A stretch of 64,000 bases of DNA, taken from Cacajao melanocephalus. Taxonomy: Eukaryota > Chordata > Mammalia > Primates > Pitheciidae. Of the stretch, positions 57,873 to 64,000 are shown piece by piece. The notes under the pieces are model-generated. The model ran no database searches. It saw only the letters and a program-made list of their open reading frames with translations, and had not been told where the DNA came from. Location: the NCBI GenBank assembly GCA_963573385.1, contig CAUYLG010047285.1, positions 1 to 64,000 of the forward strand, written 5' to 3'. Positions within the stretch are counted from its first letter, which is position 1, and each line of letters starts with the position of its first letter. The position numbers and the translations under genes were made by a program.

Positions 57873-57955
57873 AAGAACAAGAGAATTATTTTTTGTTATG
57901 TGACGTTTTACCAGAAGATAGAATTCTTCGAGAAGAGCTTCAGAAAGAGAGACTG
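57873..57955 (+). CDS. ZNF277: ZNF277 coding exon 4
   Basis: This 83-nt internal coding exon has acceptor ..ctctcaacag and donor CTG|gtaaga, and ends in phase 0. The first two bases complete Glu. The peptide continues EEQENYFLLCDVLPEDRILR and ends in a charged, helix-prone ..LQKERL. My memory of the human protein continues with a Gln/Glu-rich helix and further C2H2 fingers, which must be encoded beyond 64000 because I find no match in the remaining 6 kb. The last residues read Lys-Glu-Arg-Leu, where I remember Lys-Gln-Arg-Leu; this could be variation, a non-human primate, or an error of memory. Confidence 0.92.
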
Positions 57956-59624
57956 GTAAGAATTGTTTTTAAAGGGTGAATAGTGTCTTGAAAATACATA
58001 TAAATACATACAAAATCATATTTTTTTTCTTTTTTCTTTTTTTTTTTTTTTACTTTTTGTTATGGAAACTTTCAATCATACATAAAAGAGGAAACAATAC
58101 AAAAGATCTTAAAACGGAAAAAAGTATACACTTGACTGAAAATTAAAGCATTTATGTTAAAAATGCAGAGAGAATTTTTGGCTTTGTTTTGCTTCCTGGA
58201 TTATCTCTAAAATAACAACAGAACTTACACATTTTAGTGTAATTTTAGCTGCCTGACACATGCTAGGGTTCAGTAGTCGTGGAAAAATGCCCTCAGCTAA
58301 AATTGAGTTGAATTGATTAACCTTTTTTTCTCCCCTTCACTGGAATGTGCTATATACTAGCATTTTTTTAATTTCCCTTTATGAATTAAGCATATGGTTT
58401 AATCTGCATAGTAGCCTTTCTGGTTTTCAGCCTTAACTATAAGCAAGCTAGTTTGAAAACCTCAGCATCTTTAGCCTTTAAAAAAAGTAGCAGCACATAC
58501 AAGCATGAAAATTTTTATTTTTCATAAGTTAATCAGAAAGTAATTTTTTAAATTGTTGATTTTGTTTAAGAGTACATAGGTTCCCATTATTTGTGATTTA
58601 ATCTCAACTATTACTTGAGGTTGACTTGCTGTTCCTTTAGTGATTTCTTTTTTTTTTTTTTCTTTTTTCCTATTGCTTTGAGCAAAAACCTTTGGTGATT
58701 TCTTATAAGTATTTTTTGTATCTTTGGACTTGGCTAAATCTGTTATGAAAGAGATGATTTAAATATTTGTACTATATTCTCAAGAGATCTAGGTGGAAAA
58801 TAAATACTACTTACCATAGTCATATAATTTAAGAGAGTCCCTGGAAACACATTTTATTTTGTAGACATCCCAAATGATTATTTCTTCCAGTAGGGGAAGG
58901 TGATGTCGTTGAATATTGATTTATATGTAAGAAAAATTATGCTTTTCCTGTACAACAATTACAGTAAAGAAATTGGACTTCCTGAGTTTCTCTTCTCTCC
59001 TTACAGCAGTGTCTTATGAAATCTGCAAAACAAGGGTAAATTTACTATCATGTTTTATGAATGTTAGTTGCATGTACTGCTTCATAATTTTTAATTTACA
59101 TGTATTTTCTCACTGTTGCTAACAGTGGCCTTAAGAATAATCAAGCTGTCACGATCCTAGTATTCCTAAGGATTTACTTATAGGAACTCAAACCCTACTA
59201 CTTCAGCCATTCTTTTCGTTGACATGCAGAATCTTTACGACATGTCTGCAGATGGACTCAGGTCTCTAAAAAAACCTACATATATTGCATTTAAGTGAAC
59301 TTTTTTACTTTACAGTTGGATAAAGTGATACATTTAATGGAAGTGAGCATTGTGGCAGCTTACAGAAACGAAATAAGAATGAAAATCCAGTTAATCCATA
59401 CATGCTCATTGAATTTCTGCTTAAGTAGGTGCCTATACAAAGATGCCTGTACAAGGCATAGTTCATATCATACAAGAGTATAAAGTCTAGTTAGAGAAGA
59501 AAGAGAAATATATAAAATATAAATACATAAATATAAATATATATATTTAATAATTAATTATTTAATAATACCTATTTAGTTATTAATATTTAATGTTTAA
59601 TTATTAGAGCTTAATAGAGATAAT
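57956..59624. other. Intron 4 stretch with poly-T runs and AT-rich tract
   Basis: Poly-T runs lie near 58022-58052 and 58647-58662, and an almost pure A/T stretch at about 59508-59608. No repeat family was recognised. Confidence 0.45.
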
Positions 59625-59740
59625 GATAGAATGTCTTGCAGGCTTATGAAGATTAAGCAACATATAATGCACTTAGACTACTACCTGACACATAGAAGGC
59701 ACTTAATAAATGTTAGCCAATAAAAATAACAGTAATAATG
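59625..59740 (+). mobile_element. MIR 3' fragment
   Basis: ..GAAGATTAAGCAACATATAA.., ..AGAAGGCACTTAATAAATGT. Confidence 0.65.
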
Positions 59741-60149
59741 CTGTGTCTTAACAATGAGAAGCATTCGGATAGTTAAGAGAGTTGTAGAGAAGGGAAAGAA
59801 GATACATATACATCTAAATGTTCAAGGTGTATTCAGGAAAATCGAGTAAAAGTCTACTCTGGCTTAGGTAGAAAATTTTTTATGGGGAGGAGTATGAGAT
59901 AAATTTTTAAGAGGTAAAATGGAGCTAAATTGTGCAAATCCTTCACTGCCAGGAACTTGACTTTGTAGTATAAAGACCCATTAATGTGTCCTCATTGCCC
60001 ATCAGACTGACATGAAGAAAAGATAGTAAATATAGCTGTGTAGAAATCAATTTCAAGCTGTCAAATCCTGAGAAAAATCAGACCAATTTGGAGATTGGAA
60101 GGAAGCTAACAATGACTGATGACCGGCCATATGCCTTGCCTTGTATTTG

Positions 60150-60305
60150 GTACATAGCTTCATAGCACTGTGAGGTAGCTATTAAATGCCATCCTATTTA
60201 TGAGTAAAATGTAGCATAGGAAGCTTAATTTGCCCAGGAACACATAGTGAATGAGGTGCAAAGCTAGAGTTTCAAACCAAATGTTTCTGATACATGCCTT
60301 TTAAG
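60150..60305 (-). mobile_element. MIR fragment, minus strand
   Basis: ..TTAATTTGCCCAGGAACACA.., ..GCAAAGCTAGAGTTTCAAAC.. match the reverse-complement MIR core. Confidence 0.7.
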
Positions 60306-62039
60306 CCATGCCATGCCATGCCAGTGTAGTAATTATTTATCTGGCCTCTCATGTGCCTGGTACTATTATTCTAGATTCTGAGAATCTCTCTGTGCTGGAC
60401 GCTCATGGTCTGACAAGTCTATAGGAAGGGAATTCAGGCTTGGATTGGAGTTTAGGGAAAGCAGAGGAGGTTTACAATAGCCAGCCACTGGAATTCTGAT
60501 TAGAGGATCACCAAAAAGTGAAAAAGGTTTGCCAAGCAGCAGGAAGGCAGGCTGAATTTGCCATCAGCCAGTTAATCACAATTTTATGCTACCTAGTGTG
60601 GAAGCATGAAGTTAGTGTGGGTGATTCTTCTGTGGGTGTTAGCAATGATTATAGGATCTATCGCTTTTATATAGAAAGAACTTTACAAATCAGTAAGAAG
60701 CATGTCCGGAAAGAAGTCTAAATCATTCAATGAAACAAAAGTAACAATATACTTTTTCTTCTTCTGTCAAGTTAACAGGATTTGAAAATAACAGTACTAA
60801 ATGGTGGCAAGAATGTCATGAGACAAGTACTTTTTCAGCTACTTTTAAGAATGTAAACTGGTATACTGTTTCTGAAAGGTGCTTTGTCATCATGCATTGG
60901 AACTCTTAAAGATGTTTATGCCCTTAGCTCATAGTCTGCAAGAACTCATCCTAGGAGAATTATACAGCCAGAGGGTTTTGACATCACTCACTCTACCACA
61001 GCTTGGTGTTTTTTTCCCTTATGTTGCTATTAATTATACTTTATCAAACAATTTTTTATTAGAATTTCAGTCGTTTCCAAAACATGTAATTTAAACCAAA
61101 CTGCTTTATGATAATGAGTGTATTGTGTAGTCAAGGTTTGAGTGACCCCAGCTCAGTATTTCAACTCAAGGATCTTGAATTGAGCATCTTGAGAATCTTA
61201 ACTTAAGGATCTCAACTCAAGTCTATGAGGAAGAAGCCTCAAACTAGAGTATTAGCTTGGCATTCATGATGATTTGCATATGTATTATTCTTTAATATTT
61301 ATTATTTCATGTGGAACTCTAAGTAAAGCATATAGTTTAAGTACCTTTGTATGGTTTGTTCTTAGTTCAAAATGACTTTGTAACTTAAGGACAGAAACTA
61401 TGTCTTACATTTAAACATCCTTCCTAGTCCTCCCTATACTCCTAAGTTCATATCGTTATTTTCCCCCAAACTTCATTGTAAACAAACAAAATTCTGCTTT
61501 CTGTGTGAGTGGCTGGAGGTATATAGAGTTTAATCATTCACTGAAAATTACAGTAGCAGATTTTATGCTAGAACCATATTTCTTTTTCCACTTTCTTTGA
61601 GATTTCACTGGTTTCTTGACATTTGCAAGATTTGTATGTGTTCCCAGTTTTCTTTTTGAAGAGCTTGATTCCTACTTGACACTTCTTTGAATATTTTCAT
61701 CCATAATCTGAAGGGAACTACAGAATTAGGAAGATTCTCGAGGATTTCAATAGCTCGTACACCTTCCCTTTAGCTTCCTTTAAAAATTCCCCCTTAATCT
61801 TGGTGCATCGTTCTCTTATTTCTCATCAATCTAGCTTAGTCTCGCCCAGTGGTTCTTTTCCCTCTTTTCTCTTAAATATGTATATGTATGTTTTCCAAGG
61901 TCTTATCTCACATTCAGGGCATGCACATCCATATAGTTACCACTGTTATGCCTATGGCTTCAATGTTAATGCTGGTGCAGAGTAGGCAGTCAGAGTAAAT
62001 ATTCACGGATTGAGTTCATCCGCAGCTTTCATCCTGGCT
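60306..62039. other. Intron 4 stretch without recognised feature
   Basis: 1.7 kb with nothing recognised apart from short repeated CTCAAGGATCTT-like words near 61165-61220. Confidence 0.4.
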
Positions 62040-62400
62040 CACTTCTGAACCCCAAATCTGAATTTCCTCATGTGAAACTTTTCCATGTAGATTTCAAGTC
62101 AGCACTTTAATATGCGTAAAAACAGAACTTGATTTTTTTTTTCCTCCACAAGAACTTGCTATTTGCCTGTTCTCCTTTTATTGTATAATGATGCCACCAT
62201 TCTTCTGGTCACTCAGTTTGGAAATCTCTAGAAGCATCTTTAATTCATTCCTTTTTTTCGCACCCCTATATCTAAGTCATTTGTCAAATCCTGCCAGGTC
62301 CAGCTGAGTCCCAAGTCCCACATCCATACTCATACTTACCTTGTCTATAGGCTCTCCTCTTCACTGGAGGCAGTGTCAGTTGCCTCCAGAATTTCGATAT
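62040..62400 (+). mobile_element. L2 fragment
   Basis: ..AGTCATTTGTCAAATCCTGC.. and neighbouring pyrimidine-rich text are typical of L2. Confidence 0.55.
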
Positions 62401-62439
62401 GAATAACTACTAATCAGTAAATAACATAAATCACTTTAT

Positions 62440-62733
62440 TCTTTTTTTTTTCCTTTCTGACAAGTTCTCCCTCTGTCGCCCAGGCTGGAGTGTAGTGGCT
62501 CACTGCAACCTCTGCTTCCTGGGCTCAAGCGATTCTCCCACATTGGCCTCCTTAGTAGTTGGGACCACAGGTGGATGCCACCACGCCCACCTAATTTTTT
62601 TTTTTTTAATTTTGTAGCGATGGGGTCTCACTGTATTTCCCAGACTGATCTTGAACTCCTGGGCTCAAGGGATCCTCCCACCTCAACCTCCCAAAGTGCT
62701 GAAATTACAGGAGCGAGCCATTGCGCCTGGCCC
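62440..62733 (-). mobile_element. Alu (AluJ-like), minus strand
   Basis: An old reverse-oriented dimeric Alu with a shortened first block and an expanded T-rich middle linker. Confidence 0.9.
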
Positions 62734-62854
62734 TATTCTCATCTTCAGAAACCTGCTCTGTTCTTTATTGTCTTCATGTTCTTAAGGTTTTCTAGGCTCA
62801 GACTGCATTTCTAGTGTTTTTCCCCTTTTTTCATTCAATTGCCCGGTGTCCAGT

Positions 62855-62985
62855 TAATTGGTTTATTCAAAAAATACTTAACTTGCACCAGATATTTTCT
62901 AAATACTACTGATATAGCAGCGGATAAAACAGGCAATAAGCCAATGATCCTTGCCCTTGTGAAACTTAGACTGTAATATAAACAT
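62855..62985 (-). mobile_element. L2 3' end, minus strand
   Basis: ..TTCAAAAAATACTTAACTTG.., ..GATCCTTGCCCTTGTGAAAC.. resemble the reverse-complement L2 tail. Confidence 0.65.
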
Positions 62986-64000
62986 TATTTTTCTCACATT
63001 TATCAAGTATTTTATGTACTTTCAGGATTCTACTTCATGAACAAGAAATGGCAGCCCCCACCTGTATAGATACATATCCCTCAAGGCATTGCTCAACTGC
63101 CACATTTTCCAGAGGTTTCCCATATGCCACTTGCTAAAATTAATAACTTCTTCTAACCTCTTTTAACACACTATTTTATTTGGCTTTTCAATTATAGTTA
63201 GTTATTTTAAAATCTGTCTTCCTTACGGGATTAGATGCCTCTCAGTAGTTAAGACTGTTTTATTCACTTTTGTATCTTCTCTTAGACTTGTTCATAAAGT
63301 ATGAACTGAAATTTAATCCTGAAGTATTGGCTTGCATTTCTATAAAGCCATATAGTCAGATATCTCTGATTAACAAAGATACAATATAGCCAAGGCAGGC
63401 ATCTATAATCACTGCATTATACTTTGTACTTCAATATAAAAAAATCCTCAGTTTTCCATTTGCCTACAGGAGAAAACGTGTGGTATTCATAAGCTCTCAG
63501 TAGCAAGATGTAACTTAACTAAGTTGGGAAAGAGCGAAAGGTAACTGTATGAAGGTTTTTTTAAATCACTATTTCATATGTCAGTTTGAGATATCATTCA
63601 GGACGACTACAAATATTTTATGAAAGTTTTAACGTATATAACAAATTTATCTTCAGGAGAGAAACAGTGTTTTCTGTTTTTAATTCTACTTCATGTGTCT
63701 CACCTCTCTCCACAATAAAGCCACAACAAAATGAAATTGCATATGTCCCACTTCCTCATGCCACTTTTTAAAATATAGATTTTAGACACTTTCCATAAAG
63801 GATCAAATTACTGTGTGCCAGTAATCTCAAAGTAAAAAAATCAGTATATATTTATACCTTTCTTGCACAATTCCTATCTTTGAGGCACAATACCTACAAG
63901 TTCTAATACTGCATTTAAAATAATATTTTCCTAAATATAAGATAATATTTCCCATTGAAAGTAACATTGTTGTTAACAGTGCAGCAGAGATCAATTTAAG
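62986..64000. other. Intron 4 right end without recognised feature
   Basis: 1 kb of AT-rich sequence; no ZNF277 exon 5 and no repeat was recognised. Confidence 0.45.

Larger units (their letters stand above)
57956..64000 (+). other. ZNF277: ZNF277 intron 4 (5' part)
   Basis: The intron begins gtaaga after exon 4 and runs past the right edge. It contains one Alu, MIR and L2 relics, poly-T tracts and an AT-rich stretch. A possible 29-nt cryptic exon at 59007-59035 is described under findings. Confidence 0.85.

Noticed and set aside
61165..61220. Repeated CTCAAGGATCTT-like words
   Set aside because: Units are short, irregular and spaced unevenly; chance in AT-rich sequence is enough.
57956..64000. 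Search for ZNF277 exon 5
   Set aside because: No sequence encoding the expected Gln/Glu-rich continuation or the next C-x2-C finger with splice sites was found, so it probably lies beyond the window.

Overview
The window is primate, most likely human, intronic DNA. The density of Alu copies (18 recognisable, including fragments), primate and older L1s, MaLR/ERV LTRs, Tigger and MER5-type DNA transposons, and MIR/L2 relics points to that lineage. So do three short coding exons with consensus splice sites. Their joined reading frame matches my memory of zinc finger protein 277 (ZNF277, 7q31.1 in human). No search could be run, so species and gene name rest on recognition.

Layout. ZNF277 reads on the + strand. 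Bases 1-49262 are the 3' part of a very long intron 1; exon 1 and the promoter lie outside the window. Exon 2 is 49263-49464, intron 2 is 49465-57514, exon 3 is 57515-57603, intron 3 is only 269 bp, exon 4 is 57873-57955, and intron 4 runs past the right edge. The three exons keep one frame across split codons and encode a serine/proline-rich stretch, one atypical C2H2 finger and part of the linker before later fingers. No complete gene, RNA gene or CRISPR array was seen.

Intron 1 begins with a cluster of broken LINE-1s (1-8.9 kb): a minus-strand 5'UTR with a repeated start, a minus-strand ORF2 piece, a plus-strand 5'UTR of an old L1 family, then two successive ORF2/3'UTR ends. From 10 to 13 kb there are MLT1 and ERV LTRs, including a minus-strand LTR with 38-bp tandem repeats upstream of its TATA box. 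From 13 to 36 kb the sequence is mostly unremarkable intron with scattered Alu, L2, MIR and MER5A copies, an internally deleted Tigger1 inside an old LINE, and several short local duplications. At 36.9-39.9 kb a minus-strand L1 has its 5'UTR joined directly to its ORF2/3'UTR end. From 40 to 49 kb there are more Alus, an L1 split by a Tigger-type element, and MIR/L2 relics. A CTTT/T-rich microsatellite forms the polypyrimidine tract of exon 2, and an oppositely oriented Alu pair follows its donor.

I found no undescribed biological system. The most useful leads are the microsatellite at the exon 2 acceptor, the inverted Alus around exon 2, the two L1s with monomeric 5'UTRs and missing middles, the 38-bp LTR repeats, and local duplications or hairpins not explained by common repeats.
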